In this document: piece after piece, positions 28,479 to 38,428 of the stretch
How positions within the stretch are numbered: position 1 is the first letter of the stretch
Layout of the letters: every line of letters starts with the position of its first letter
Origin: Muribaculaceae bacterium
Lineage (GTDB): Bacteria > Bacteroidota > Bacteroidia > Bacteroidales > Muribaculaceae
Direction: 5' to 3'
Length of the DNA stretch: 64,000 bases
NCBI GenBank assembly: GCA_022509065.1
Contig: JAFLTY010000001.1
Location: 102,971-166,970 of the forward strand
Made by a program: the position numbers and the translations under genes
Notes under the pieces: generated by a model
What the model saw: only the letters and a program-made list of their open reading frames with translations
Database searches by the model: none
Told to the model about the DNA's origin: nothing

Positions 28479-30680
28479 ATGGCAGTTTTAGAAAAAATCA
28501 GAAAGCGTTCAGTGCTTTTGTTCATCATTATCATTGGTGCACTGCTTGCTTTCATTCTTGGCGACTTCCTTAATTCAGGACGTTCACTCTTTGGCCCCGG
28601 CGACACTATCGCCTCAGTGGGTAAAACAAAAGTTTCGCAGATGGATTTAAACGCCACAAGCGAACAGTTGGAAAACAATCTTAAACAAGCTCGTGCTACC
28701 GGTCAATCTGTTCCGGCCGAATACGCCGATCCCGATTATCGTTATTCGCAAGCTGTGGATGCTGCCCTTTATGATAAACTCATGGCGACCGAGTGTGAAC
28801 GCTTGGGCATTGAAGTTACCGACGAGTTCCTTTCACAATTTGTGGCAAATCCCGGTACGGCAGGCTATGTATGGCAAACGCTGATAAGCGAAGTCGGCGG
28901 TAACCCCAACGAGACAATGGGCTATCTTCAGTCGGTTGGTATCGTTGAACCCGAAACTTATCTTGACGCCATCAAAAACCCGGCTCGTTACCGTCTCGAA
29001 CCGCAAATGGCAGCCGGTTTAACCGCAGCATGGCAGAATATGGAAACAAACGTTGCCAAAAACGTCCAGTATCAACTCTACAATCAAATGCTTGGCGCTC
29101 TTGTTCAACCCAACAAAGCCGATGCAAAAGGATATTTTGAAGATCATAATAACTTGAGTCGCGTTAAGGTAGCCAGCGTGCCCTTTAGCACTGTCAATGT
29201 GGCCGACCTCACCATCGAGGATGCTGACTATGAAGCGATCTATAACGAGTCGAAAGATGCTTATCGCATTTTGGACGAAAACCGCGAAGTAGCCTTTATA
29301 ATCGTTCCCATCGCCGCTTCTGACGAAGATTATCAATTGGCTGAAAATGAAGCTGCCGCGTTGAAAGCTGAACTCGCACTTTCTGAAGGCATCGAAGCAG
29401 TGCTCGACCATAAGGGATTCTCACAGCAAACCCTTATGCTGACAGATGAAGACTTGTCAAATAACGCTCAGTACACTTCAATGCGTCTTGACAGCGCAGG
29501 CATTTCGAAAGGCTCGGTTCATGAACTTTTCGCTCCGCGCGGCAAAAAGACCCTTGCTAAAGTTCTTGACGTTACTACAGGCATCAATAAAGTTGTATTC
29601 GACATGATGCCAGTGGAAAACGAAGTTCAAGCCGACTCGCTCTTTGCTGTTAAGACACCCGAGGCTGTTGACTCGGTTATTCGCGCTCTTACTGGCGGCC
29701 AGTTCGCTGATGTCAACATGAGCCTTATAAACCCCAACCCCAACTTTGCCGTATTGACGAATTCGCCAAAGTTTAATGAAATGCTCACATCAGGTCCGGT
29801 GAACGAGTATGTTCTGGTTACAGACACTCTGCAGGGTCAGCCCATGACCATGGCATTCCTCGTCAAAGAACGCGAAGCAGCAGTTCCCGCTTATCAGATA
29901 GCTATCATGAACTATGACGTATATCCTTCGGAAAGAACACGTCAGAACTTGGCACAGCAACTGCATAATTATGTGGCTAACCATCCCACTGCCGAACAAT
30001 TCGTCAACGACAGTACCGGTACATACAACGCACTGTACAGCATTATCTCGCCCAACAGCACCACTATTTATTCTCCCCAAATGACACCTGCCACTCGCTC
30101 GGTTGTAAAATGGGCTATGGATGCTAAAAAAGGTGCTGTTTCGCCCGTCTTTACACGTCAGAAACAAATTTACGGTCGAAACGGACAGCCCGATGAATCG
30201 CAGGATTATCTTATAGCTGTAGCAGTCACCGATGTATTTGACAATTACGTACCCGCTTCGAGCTATCAGGTACACGCTAACTTGGTTCCTCAGGCCATAG
30301 CTAACAAACAGGCTCAAAGCATCATTGAGAAATATAGCGGTAAAGGCAATAATGTTGATGAGTATGCCACAGCGATGGGTGTAACTCCTCAGACCATGAA
30401 TGTCGCCTTTGCAGCCGGTACCGTAGGCGATGAGGCACAGGGTAAATTGGCTGCTGCAAACAAGGGTACATTTGTTGGCCCGGTTAAAGGTAATAACGCC
30501 GTTTACGTATTCGAGGTTGAGGAAGTGACCACACCCGATTTCGATGCAGTTCCTCTTAAGACACGTCTTGATGAGGTCGCATCTAATATTCGCACACCTC
30601 AAACCGGTTTGGATCTACTTATCGGCAATCGCAAGGTGAAAAACAACAGCCTGTTGTTCACTGCTGACGCTACCGAATAA
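28479..30680 (+). CDS. PpiD/SurA-N-like periplasmic folding factor
   Basis: MAVLEKIRKRSVLLFIIIIGALLAFILGDFL anchor, SurA-N-like region following; 733 aa. Confidence 0.8.
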   Translation: MAVLEKIRKRSVLLFIIIIGALLAFILGDFLNSGRSLFGPGDTIASVGKTKVSQMDLNATSEQLENNLKQARATGQSVPAEYADPDYRYSQAVDAALYDKLMATECERLGIEVTDEFLSQFVANPGTAGYVWQTLISEVGGNPNETMGYLQSVGIVEPETYLDAIKNPARYRLEPQMAAGLTAAWQNMETNVAKNVQYQLYNQMLGALVQPNKADAKGYFEDHNNLSRVKVASVPFSTVNVADLTIEDADYEAIYNESKDAYRILDENREVAFIIVPIAASDEDYQLAENEAAALKAELALSEGIEAVLDHKGFSQQTLMLTDEDLSNNAQYTSMRLDSAGISKGSVHELFAPRGKKTLAKVLDVTTGINKVVFDMMPVENEVQADSLFAVKTPEAVDSVIRALTGGQFADVNMSLINPNPNFAVLTNSPKFNEMLTSGPVNEYVLVTDTLQGQPMTMAFLVKEREAAVPAYQIAIMNYDVYPSERTRQNLAQQLHNYVANHPTAEQFVNDSTGTYNALYSIISPNSTTIYSPQMTPATRSVVKWAMDAKKGAVSPVFTRQKQIYGRNGQPDESQDYLIAVAVTDVFDNYVPASSYQVHANLVPQAIANKQAQSIIEKYSGKGNNVDEYATAMGVTPQTMNVAFAAGTVGDEAQGKLAAANKGTFVGPVKGNNAVYVFEVEEVTTPDFDAVPLKTRLDEVASNIRTPQTGLDLLIGNRKVKNNSLLFTADATE

Positions 30681-30705
30681 TTTGTATTGACAATTACTTT
30701 GCATA

Positions 30706-30748
30706 ATAAAATTAAGGGAGAGCCGTTGGAGCTCTCCCTTAATTTTAT
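30706..30748. terminator. Intrinsic terminator after the PpiD-like gene
   Basis: 18-bp perfect inverted repeat ATAAAATTAAGGGAGAGC / GCTCTCCCTTAATTTTAT with 7-nt loop. Confidence 0.85.
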
Positions 30749-30943
30749 TTATCGACAAATAACTGAGGTAAAATATAAAAAGCGACAAATAGTAGGGGGT
30801 TTAATGTAACTCTACCCTTATTTAATGAATCACAAATAAGGTATCACATCCTTGCAACGGACGATTGTCTAAAACAAAAAGGTGTGTCGTGTGGGTCGTG
30901 ACGGCCGAGGTATAAAACCGGATTTTATTCTTTTAGAAAGAAA

Positions 30944-32068
30944 TTATTGCTTTAGAAGCAATATGACCGTTATGGCAAGGTCGAACAAAACGATCCTTGT
31001 ATTGGCATTTCCCCTGATATCTACAATAGCTTGAGATACCGCTTCATATAGGCCTATAACATTACGTTCGTTAACGAAACGCGCAAAGTTTTTACTGAAG
31101 TTAGACTCTGCAGGCATCATAAGAGTGAATGATGCATCGTGTAAATTGGATATAAAGTTTTCTCGAAGCATACGAGCCATATATTCCAAATATCCAACGA
31201 TGTAATCACGTTTTTCACCTCCGGTCTCATTCGCCCATTCTTTCAGCGCATGGATATCGCGTTGATATGCCAACCTCATCAGACTGATAAACTTTTCGAG
31301 GTATCGCTCAGTGTCGTTACGCTTTTCAACCAGTTGAATAGCTTGCAGGAAACTCCCTCTGGCCAAAGGAGCCAGACTGACAGCCATGTTGACATCTGTG
31401 TCAGTTGTTGTCATAATGAAATTGGCCACCTCTTCATCGGCATGCCGTGGCACCTTTATGCGCTGTACTCGCGAATAGACAGTGGGCAAAATATTCATGG
31501 GTTCGCTCGATGTCATCACGATGATAGCCTGTCCCGGAGGCTCTTCAATAAGTTTGAGCAACTTATTGGCTGCCGTATCGTTAAGCTTATCTGCCTGCCA
31601 AATTATTACGCTCTTATAACGTGAAGAATGTGGCGCATAACTTAACTTGCGAATAAGTTCGGTTGCTTCGTCAACATATATGACCGGTTTGGTATTCGGA
31701 TTGCCAAGTTTTATTGCCCACTTGGTAGTATCCATATATGGACTATCATTCACAAAATCTATGAAATCGCGCAAATAGTCATCACACACATAAGTCTTTG
31801 ATGAAGCGGGCTTTACATACGGAAAAGTATAGATAGTGTCAATATGCTGGAGCGCCGCATGTTGTACGCAAGCGGGGCAAACTCCGCACGAATCGCCATT
31901 ACGCCTATTGCTACATGTGACGTACTGAATGAAAGCGCGCGCCAAAGCATGTTTTCCGATACCTTCCGGTCCTTCAAGCAAAAGGGCATGAGGTATTCGG
32001 CCGCTATCAACAAGTTGCCGTAACTGTGCCTTTATCTCTTTATGTCCGGGAATATCGCTGAATCTCAT
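30944..32068 (-). CDS. holB: DNA polymerase III delta' subunit-like protein
   Basis: LLEGPEGIGKHALARAF Walker A, zinc-binding C-x8-C-x2-C-like CSNRRNGDSCGVCPAC, KLLKLIEEPPGQAIIVMTS. Confidence 0.87.
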   Translation of the reverse strand: MRFSDIPGHKEIKAQLRQLVDSGRIPHALLLEGPEGIGKHALARAFIQYVTCSNRRNGDSCGVCPACVQHAALQHIDTIYTFPYVKPASSKTYVCDDYLRDFIDFVNDSPYMDTTKWAIKLGNPNTKPVIYVDEATELIRKLSYAPHSSRYKSVIIWQADKLNDTAANKLLKLIEEPPGQAIIVMTSSEPMNILPTVYSRVQRIKVPRHADEEVANFIMTTTDTDVNMAVSLAPLARGSFLQAIQLVEKRNDTERYLEKFISLMRLAYQRDIHALKEWANETGGEKRDYIVGYLEYMARMLRENFISNLHDASFTLMMPAESNFSKNFARFVNERNVIGLYEAVSQAIVDIRGNANTRIVLFDLAITVILLLKQ

Positions 32069-32100
32069 CGCCAGGATAACGTCTTTGATATGAAGGTAGC

Positions 32101-32910
32101 CTATTTCTTTTGCATCACATCGCGACGCGCGGCTCCGTGGGCTGTGCGGCCGTTCTTAAGAATGTATTCCTTAACCTCCTGAAACAAGTCAGTGGCAAAC
32201 ACGAAATCATTCAGCGCCTCGTTGGCTGTTCCAAATATTTTATGCATATCCCCTACCCACTCTCGGTGTCCCTTATCAATGAAAATGATATTTTCACCAA
32301 TACCAAGGACAGAGTTCATATCATGGGTATTGATTACCGTCGTAATATTATACTCATGCGTAATGTCATGGAGCAATTCATCGATAAGAATCGATGTACG
32401 AGGGTCTAATCCAGAATTGGGCTCATCACAAAAAAGATACTTAGGATTTAATGCAATTGCACGGGCAATGGCGACACGTTTTTGCATTCCTCCTGAAATT
32501 TCGCTTGGATATTTGTTTTCTGCTCCGACAAGGTTGACACGTTCAAGACAGAATTCAGCACGTTCCCTCATCTCGGCTTTATTCATGTCAGAAAACATGA
32601 TGAGAGGAAACATGACATTGCCAAGAACAGTTTCGGAGTCAAAAAGAGCCGACCCCTGAAAAAGCATACCTATTTCGCGACGAAGATTTTTACGTTGTTC
32701 GGTTGACATACGCATCATATCGCGACCATCGAAAAGTATCTCTCCTTCTTCGGGTGTCAACAAGCCGACCAGCGACTTCATAAGCACGGTCTTTCCCGAA
32801 CCGCTTTGTCCAATAATGAGGTTTGTTTTGCCGGTATAAAAGGTGGCGTTAATATCAAACAGAACGGTGCGTCCGTCAAACGACTTAGTTACATTCTTTA
32901 CTTCTATCAT
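32101..32910 (-). CDS. mlaF: MlaF-like ABC transporter ATPase
   Basis: IIGQSGSGKTVLMKS, MLFQGSALFDSETVLGNVMFPL, EISGGMQKRVAIARA, FCDEPNSGLDP; adjacent to MlaE and MlaD homologues. Confidence 0.9.
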   Translation of the reverse strand: MIEVKNVTKSFDGRTVLFDINATFYTGKTNLIIGQSGSGKTVLMKSLVGLLTPEEGEILFDGRDMMRMSTEQRKNLRREIGMLFQGSALFDSETVLGNVMFPLIMFSDMNKAEMRERAEFCLERVNLVGAENKYPSEISGGMQKRVAIARAIALNPKYLFCDEPNSGLDPRTSILIDELLHDITHEYNITTVINTHDMNSVLGIGENIIFIDKGHREWVGDMHKIFGTANEALNDFVFATDLFQEVKEYILKNGRTAHGAARRDVMQKK

Positions 32911-33656
32911 TGCAACAACAACTTGGTTAAAAGTAAGTCTGAAAGAAGGATAAATATAGAGCTTGAAACCACTCCGTTCGTACTGGCTTTACCAACGTCA
33001 AGTGCACCACCCTTTACATAGTAGCCATAGAAAGAAGCAACAGAGGCTATAATAAAGGCGAAAACCAACGATTTTATTAACGCGTACCAAACGTACCACT
33101 CAACAAAAAGCGCCTGCAAACCGTACACATATCTCGAAACGGTAATGATGTCCGTGAACACTGCGACCAGATAACCGCCTGCCAAGGACGTAAACATACA
33201 TAAGACAACCAGAACAGGCATAAAGAATACAAATCCAGTAATCTTTGGCAATACAAGATAACACCGACTGTTAACACCCATTATCTCCAATGCGTCTATC
33301 TGTTCGGTCACCCTCATTGTGCCAATTTCAGAAGCTATGTTCGAACCGACCTTACCTGCAAGGATAAGGCACAGAATAGAATTAGAGAACTCAAGCAGCA
33401 CAATGTCGCGCGTTGCAAGTCCCACTGAGTAACTCGGTATGAGCGGAGATGTTATGTTAAGCTGCATTTGAATGGCTATAACTGCTCCAATAAACACAGA
33501 AATTATCAAGACCAGGGAAATCGAACCGACTCCGAGCTTATTTATTTCGCCAACTGTCCGCTTAAAGAAAATGCCCCACTTCTCCGGTACGGAAAAGACA
33601 CGTTTCATAAACAGACAATAGCGACCGAAAGTCGCGATGGATGAGGCTATTATCAT
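32907..33656 (-). CDS. mlaE: MlaE-like permease
   Basis: Multiple TM; VLLEFSNSILCLILAGKVGSNIASEIGTMRVTEQIDALEIMGVN permease motif. Confidence 0.92.
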   Translation of the reverse strand: MIIASSIATFGRYCLFMKRVFSVPEKWGIFFKRTVGEINKLGVGSISLVLIISVFIGAVIAIQMQLNITSPLIPSYSVGLATRDIVLLEFSNSILCLILAGKVGSNIASEIGTMRVTEQIDALEIMGVNSRCYLVLPKITGFVFFMPVLVVLCMFTSLAGGYLVAVFTDIITVSRYVYGLQALFVEWYVWYALIKSLVFAFIIASVASFYGYYVKGGALDVGKASTNGVVSSSIFILLSDLLLTKLLLQ

Positions 33657-34564
33657 AGCAACTTAATGTTTATGTAGCGTTTGGGATTCTTTTTGATGTC
33701 AATAAACAACGAGTCGAGACTCTGTACGGTGTTGTTGAGGTTTTCGTAAAGTGCCGGATCGTTCATAAGACGGCCAAGCGTTGATTCGGGATTGTTCAAA
33801 TCTTGTTTAAGCTGCTGGGTAAGATCCTGAAGATTTTGGATTGTACCATTGAGCGCTCCTACTATACTGTCAATAGGCAAATCATTTATTTCGCCTGTCA
33901 GTTTATTGATGTTGTTTGATGTCTGGACAAAATTACCGGTAATATCTTTGATATCAGTGGTAATCGGGGGCAATGTAGCCACCACAGCGTTTAAACGGTT
34001 TGTCGTCGCAACCAGGTTAGCGGTCAAAACATCCAACCGTTCTACCGACTGCCTTACGGCGGGGTCACCTACAAGACCGTTTATTGTGGTGAGCAATGTG
34101 TCAACTTTTGGAAAGATAGAAGAAATTGTAGGCATCAAATCGTTTGAAACCTTATCCAACATACCTGACGGCACTACCCCTGGTAATTCCGATCCGGGTT
34201 TGATATACTGTGCACCTTCACCGAGCTGAAGAGTTATATTGGCCGTGCCTAACAAATCGGAAGAAAGAATGGCCAACGTGCCTTCGGGCAGATGCATGTT
34301 GTCATCGATGTCAATATCAACACGCACGTGACCGGGGTTATCGTATTCGTATGCTATATCTCTGACCAATCCTACTTTATAACCGTTGACTGTCACAGGA
34401 GCAGATACAGCCAAACCTTCCACACTTGTATAAGAAATATGATAGGTATTTTCTTTCTGAAAAACATTTACGCCTTTCAGAAAATCTATGCCGACAACAA
34501 GTACGGCGATAGCCAAAATTACCAATAGACCGATTAAGACTTCTTTTGAAAAAATACGTTTCAT
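33653..34564 (-). CDS. mlaD: MCE-domain (MlaD-like) lipid transport protein
   Basis: Single N-terminal TM, MCE fold YTSVEGLAVSAPVTVNGYKVGLV...GTANITLQLG; helical C-terminal tail. Confidence 0.9.
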   Translation of the reverse strand: MKRIFSKEVLIGLLVILAIAVLVVGIDFLKGVNVFQKENTYHISYTSVEGLAVSAPVTVNGYKVGLVRDIAYEYDNPGHVRVDIDIDDNMHLPEGTLAILSSDLLGTANITLQLGEGAQYIKPGSELPGVVPSGMLDKVSNDLMPTISSIFPKVDTLLTTINGLVGDPAVRQSVERLDVLTANLVATTNRLNAVVATLPPITTDIKDITGNFVQTSNNINKLTGEINDLPIDSIVGALNGTIQNLQDLTQQLKQDLNNPESTLGRLMNDPALYENLNNTVQSLDSLFIDIKKNPKRYINIKLL

Positions 34565-34592
34565 ATTGTGTCGAGTTTTAATTTGCTTATCT

Positions 34593-35372
34593 CTATTTAT
34601 TAAAATATTCTTTTACAGCGTTGAACAGAGCATCAGCACAGGATTCTCTTCCCTGGTTGGAATTCAGGAATGTCTCGCTGCCGGGATTACATATAAAATC
34701 AAGCTCAACAAGCACGGCGGGCATACGTGTGGCCCACAAGACCCAGAAACCATCCTGGCGAACACCTTTGTCGGCTCGGCCTGCATCTTTGATAAGATGA
34801 TTCTGAGTCAACGTGGCGAAATCAATGCTCTGTCGCATGTGCGCATTTTGGTTAAGCTCAAAAATGATATACGATTCTGTCGAATTAGGATCAAAACCTT
34901 TATAAGTACCGGTATAATCCTCCTCCAATTCCATCACAGAGTTTTCTCGCATGGCCACATTAAGGTTATTCTGCGATTTATCCGGTCCCAATGTATAAAC
35001 CGAGGCGCCATGCACGTTTTTTCGTCCGGGGGTCTTATAGTCGACAGAGTTTACATGTATGCTAATAAACAAGTCTCCGTTATTCTGGTTTGCTATGTTT
35101 GCTCGTTGCTGCAAAGTAAGGAAACGGTCGGTGTCTCGTGTCAATATTGCTTTGACTCCCGGAAGGTTCTCATTAATTTTCTTAGCCAGTCTTTTGGATA
35201 CGTCAAGGGTAATATCTTTTTCGCGCGCTTTTGTTCCGACACATCCGGCGTCATGGCCGCCGTGACCCGCGTCAACAACTATAACGATGTCTGATGCCGC
35301 GACGGGCACAGTCCACATACATAAGAGAATAACTACAATTATTCCCGTTATTTGAGCTTTCATTTTCCTCAT
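34593..35372 (-). CDS. N-acetylmuramoyl-L-alanine amidase (Amidase_3)
   Basis: IVIVVDAGHGGHDAGCVG, SIHVNSVD, PAVLVELDFICNP motifs; signal peptide. Confidence 0.93.
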   Translation of the reverse strand: MRKMKAQITGIIVVILLCMWTVPVAASDIVIVVDAGHGGHDAGCVGTKAREKDITLDVSKRLAKKINENLPGVKAILTRDTDRFLTLQQRANIANQNNGDLFISIHVNSVDYKTPGRKNVHGASVYTLGPDKSQNNLNVAMRENSVMELEEDYTGTYKGFDPNSTESYIIFELNQNAHMRQSIDFATLTQNHLIKDAGRADKGVRQDGFWVLWATRMPAVLVELDFICNPGSETFLNSNQGRESCADALFNAVKEYFNK

Positions 35373-35638
35373 AAACTTCGGGCAATGAGCTACTGTATTG
35401 TTATACTTTAATTTGATAACTTATATATTTAATGCAAAAATACGAATTTTCATTGAGCCATAAAACATATTAGCATATTTTATAACTTATTTGCTATCTC
35501 CAATCAGAATCAAATCCGAATTGTGTTATTTTTGAAAGATTAAACCATCGTTTTGCCAACAATATGATTTTTCAAGGATTAGATGAATCGTTGAGTGTAG
35601 TAGGATTTGAATGTGCCGGATAAAACTGAAGAAATCAA

Positions 35639-36439
35639 TTATTTTTGTTCCACTGATTTTTCTGCTTTTTTATAACGCGTGTAAGCATTGGCCATTTTTG
35701 TATGGTAACCTCTTTTGGCATAAGAAGGGCCATTATACCCTCTTGCGAAAGCAGCCCAGTTTTTATTTTGAAGATGTTTCAGCAGTCCCGTATTACGTAT
35801 AAATGCAGCAAATAATTCAAGCTGGTCGCGCTCAGAACGGCTCATCAATTCCACAAATTCATCGGGATTTGAGGTTCCGCATTTTTTCCAATTAAACCCG
35901 CCTATTTGAAACATTCCCCAGAATGTGCCTTCTATTGCCGATAGGTCATCGACCGTTCGAGCCGCATCCAACCGCGCTTGTTGCCCAGCTTGCTGACTGC
36001 CATATTTTGAAATATTTGGTCTTGCGAATATTACAGGATGGGTTTTGGCTGCCTCGGAGAGAGAAACTTTATTTTTTGCCGCCATTTTTCTGAACATCTT
36101 TAAATCGAAGTTAATCAGCGGTTTGTGTTCAGACCAAAAGCCATTATGACTTTTTCCGGCTTCTATCTCAACTACTGCTTTTATGGCAGCGGTCTCCACC
36201 CCCAGTTCTTCTGCCACTTCCTTAAAATCTTGTTCGGTCAGTCTTCCGCTTCTCCGAGCCGGTTCAATACTCAGATACACGGTATCGCCCTTTTCACTAA
36301 TGATATAGTTTAAGGTATCGGTCGGCTCTATAACCTCAAAAGTCGACTCAATAGAGGTCTCTTCTACGACATCCGAAGCGGACGAATATGCCCTGAAAAA
36401 GCTGCAGAGCATAAGAACAAAAACTACAAGATATTTCAT
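35639..36439 (-). CDS. Secreted N-acetylmuramidase-like protein (DUF3380/PF11860-type)
   Basis: Signal peptide; LTEQDFKEVAEELGVETAAIKAVVEIEAG, GTFWGMFQIGGFNWKKCG and WAAFARGYNGPSYAKRGYHTKMANAYTRY resemble phage endolysin DUF3380 domains. Confidence 0.75.
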   Translation of the reverse strand: MKYLVVFVLMLCSFFRAYSSASDVVEETSIESTFEVIEPTDTLNYIISEKGDTVYLSIEPARRSGRLTEQDFKEVAEELGVETAAIKAVVEIEAGKSHNGFWSEHKPLINFDLKMFRKMAAKNKVSLSEAAKTHPVIFARPNISKYGSQQAGQQARLDAARTVDDLSAIEGTFWGMFQIGGFNWKKCGTSNPDEFVELMSRSERDQLELFAAFIRNTGLLKHLQNKNWAAFARGYNGPSYAKRGYHTKMANAYTRYKKAEKSVEQK

Positions 36440-36540
36440 GGAATTTGTTGGCTACTCTAAAAACAATTGACAGAGGATGAATGCTTCAGTCGGCGCTTCA
36501 TCCTCTGTGCAATAGAAGTTAATTTATAAAAGGCATCATT

Positions 36541-38001
36541 CTATTTTTTCAAGTCTGCCACTTTTTCAATGGTTCTGCGTAATTGATGCCAGAAACGATC
36601 TACAGCGGGTATAAACATTCGTTCACTGGGAGAGTGAACGTTCTGGAGAGTCGGGCCGAAGGACACCATGTCGAGATAAGGATATTTCTGTAAGAACAGA
36701 CCACATTCGAGACCGGCATGTATAGCCTTAATGGCAGGCTGAATTCCGTATAGTTCGTTATAAGCCTCACCGGCAATTTTCATGATTGTCGAATTCATGT
36801 TAGGAGCCCAACCGGGATAGCCATCACCATGGGTAACGGTGGCACCAGCGAGTTTAAACAAAGCTTCCACCCGGTGAGCGATATCCCATTTACGGGATTC
36901 TACAGACGAGCGCTGGCTTGTTGTCACAAGTATTTGATTATCTTGAGGCATTTTGACGCTTGCAAGATTGGTTGATGTCTCAACAAGACCTTCCAGATCG
37001 CGACTCATTGATATGACTCCGTGAGGAGCTGCATAAAGAGCACCCAACACTCTGGCTGTTGTGTCGTGATCTATGGCGAAAGACGGGCGCTCACATGTTT
37101 CGAGAGTCAACTCCAATGTAGGTTCAACACCGGAATATTCATTTTCAACATCTGCAGCAAAACGATTGAACGCAGCCATTATTTCATCGCGTTTCTCTGT
37201 ATCCACACCAAATATAGCATTCGCTGCGCGAGGAATGGCGTTACGAAGATTACCGCCGTCTATCTCGCATAACGAAATCTCGTGTTTTTGCGAGAGCGCC
37301 CACATAAAGCGAGCAAGCAATTGTACGGCGTTGGCACGTCCGGCGTTAATATCGCTTCCGGAATGGCCGCCTTGACCTTTACTTATATCAAATTTAAAAT
37401 AATGGAAATCGGTCGGCGCAACTGAGCGTTTATAAGTGAAAGTACATGTTGTGTCAACGCCTCCGGCACATCCTACAAAAATTTCCGCGTCGTCTTCGCT
37501 GTCGAGATTAAGAAGAATAGACCCATGTATCATGTCGTCGCCAAGGTTATTGGCTCCGGTCAGTCCTGTTTCCTCATCGACGGTTATCAGCACCTCGAGC
37601 GGACCGTGAGTTAGGGTATCGTCGGTAAGAGCCGCCAACGCACCCGCCATACCAATACCATTGTCAGCGCCCAGAGTAGTTCCGTCTGCGCGTACCCAGT
37701 CACCGTCGACTATGGTGGTTATGCCGTTATTTTCAAAATCGAACGATTTATCGTTACTCTCGCAAACCATATCCATGTGAGCTTGCATGATAATTCCGGG
37801 AGCGTCTTCGTGACCGGGAGTGGCAGGTTTTGACATCACCACGTTGCCGATGGCATCTGTCTTTACAGCCAAATTATTTTTTTTCGCAAAATCAAGCAGC
37901 CATTCACGAATTTTTTCTTCCTTTTTCGAGGGACGAGGAACTTTTGTAATTTCATCGAAGATAGCGAACACTTTTTTAGGTTCGAGGTCTTTCATCTGCA
38001 T
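36541..38001 (-). CDS. pepD: Aminoacyl-histidine dipeptidase (PepD, M20 family)
   Basis: IIMQAHMDMV, DGTTLGADNGIGMA, VDEETGLTGANN, KGQGGHSGSDI, HAGLECGLF motifs. Confidence 0.94.
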   Translation of the reverse strand: MQMKDLEPKKVFAIFDEITKVPRPSKKEEKIREWLLDFAKKNNLAVKTDAIGNVVMSKPATPGHEDAPGIIMQAHMDMVCESNDKSFDFENNGITTIVDGDWVRADGTTLGADNGIGMAGALAALTDDTLTHGPLEVLITVDEETGLTGANNLGDDMIHGSILLNLDSEDDAEIFVGCAGGVDTTCTFTYKRSVAPTDFHYFKFDISKGQGGHSGSDINAGRANAVQLLARFMWALSQKHEISLCEIDGGNLRNAIPRAANAIFGVDTEKRDEIMAAFNRFAADVENEYSGVEPTLELTLETCERPSFAIDHDTTARVLGALYAAPHGVISMSRDLEGLVETSTNLASVKMPQDNQILVTTSQRSSVESRKWDIAHRVEALFKLAGATVTHGDGYPGWAPNMNSTIMKIAGEAYNELYGIQPAIKAIHAGLECGLFLQKYPYLDMVSFGPTLQNVHSPSERMFIPAVDRFWHQLRRTIEKVADLKK

Positions 38002-38225
38002 ATTTCGGATATTTTAAATATGATTAATAAAAATAATATTTTAGGCAATTAATATTGAGTGTTCATGGTATGGCTCTTAAATATTCTTACATAGTCAAAA
38101 ACTTTGTTAAATACAGCCACAATTCGCCCACTAAATTACAAAATAAATTTTATTTCAAGTCAAAAATTCTAATTACTTTTATATATTTGCACCACAAAAG
38201 GTCTTATTAGGCTTTTTCTTATTTT

Positions 38226-38414
38226 ATGCCGACTGAGATTATTACTATTCTGTTAGCTGTCGTTTTATTGCTCATTGTCATTTTGGCTATGAGTTTTAGG
38301 ATTTTATTGTTTAAAAACGGCCGCTTTCCGGATGGACATGCATGTCAAAAGGACAATAATCATGCTTTAAACGTCGGCGCCTCAAAGCAAAATAAATACC
38401 ATAATAATAACTAA
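38226..38414 (+). CDS. Small membrane protein (62 aa)
   Basis: One N-terminal TM helix then FRILLFKNGRFPDGHA; 15 bp upstream of the OmpH gene and preceded by a TATATTTG -7-like element (38182-38189). Confidence 0.6.
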   Translation: MPTEIITILLAVVLLLIVILAMSFRILLFKNGRFPDGHACQKDNNHALNVGASKQNKYHNNN

Positions 38415-38428
38415 AACGAACTTTAAAA

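Noticed and set aside
29790-30602. 270-aa minus-strand ORF
   Set aside because: Fully antisense to the well-supported PpiD-like CDS; no recognisable motif; typical shadow ORF.
30816-30841. CCTTATTT-N10-AAATAAGG hairpin between convergent genes
   Set aside because: Short, AT-rich and next to a much stronger terminator; not distinguishable from chance.
34488-35294. 268-aa plus-strand ORF
   Set aside because: Antisense to the amidase and the 5' end of the MlaD-like gene, which have clear family motifs.
32101-35372. MlaFED plus amidase as a new transport system
   Set aside because: Standard outer-membrane lipid-asymmetry genes with an arrangement familiar in Bacteroidetes.
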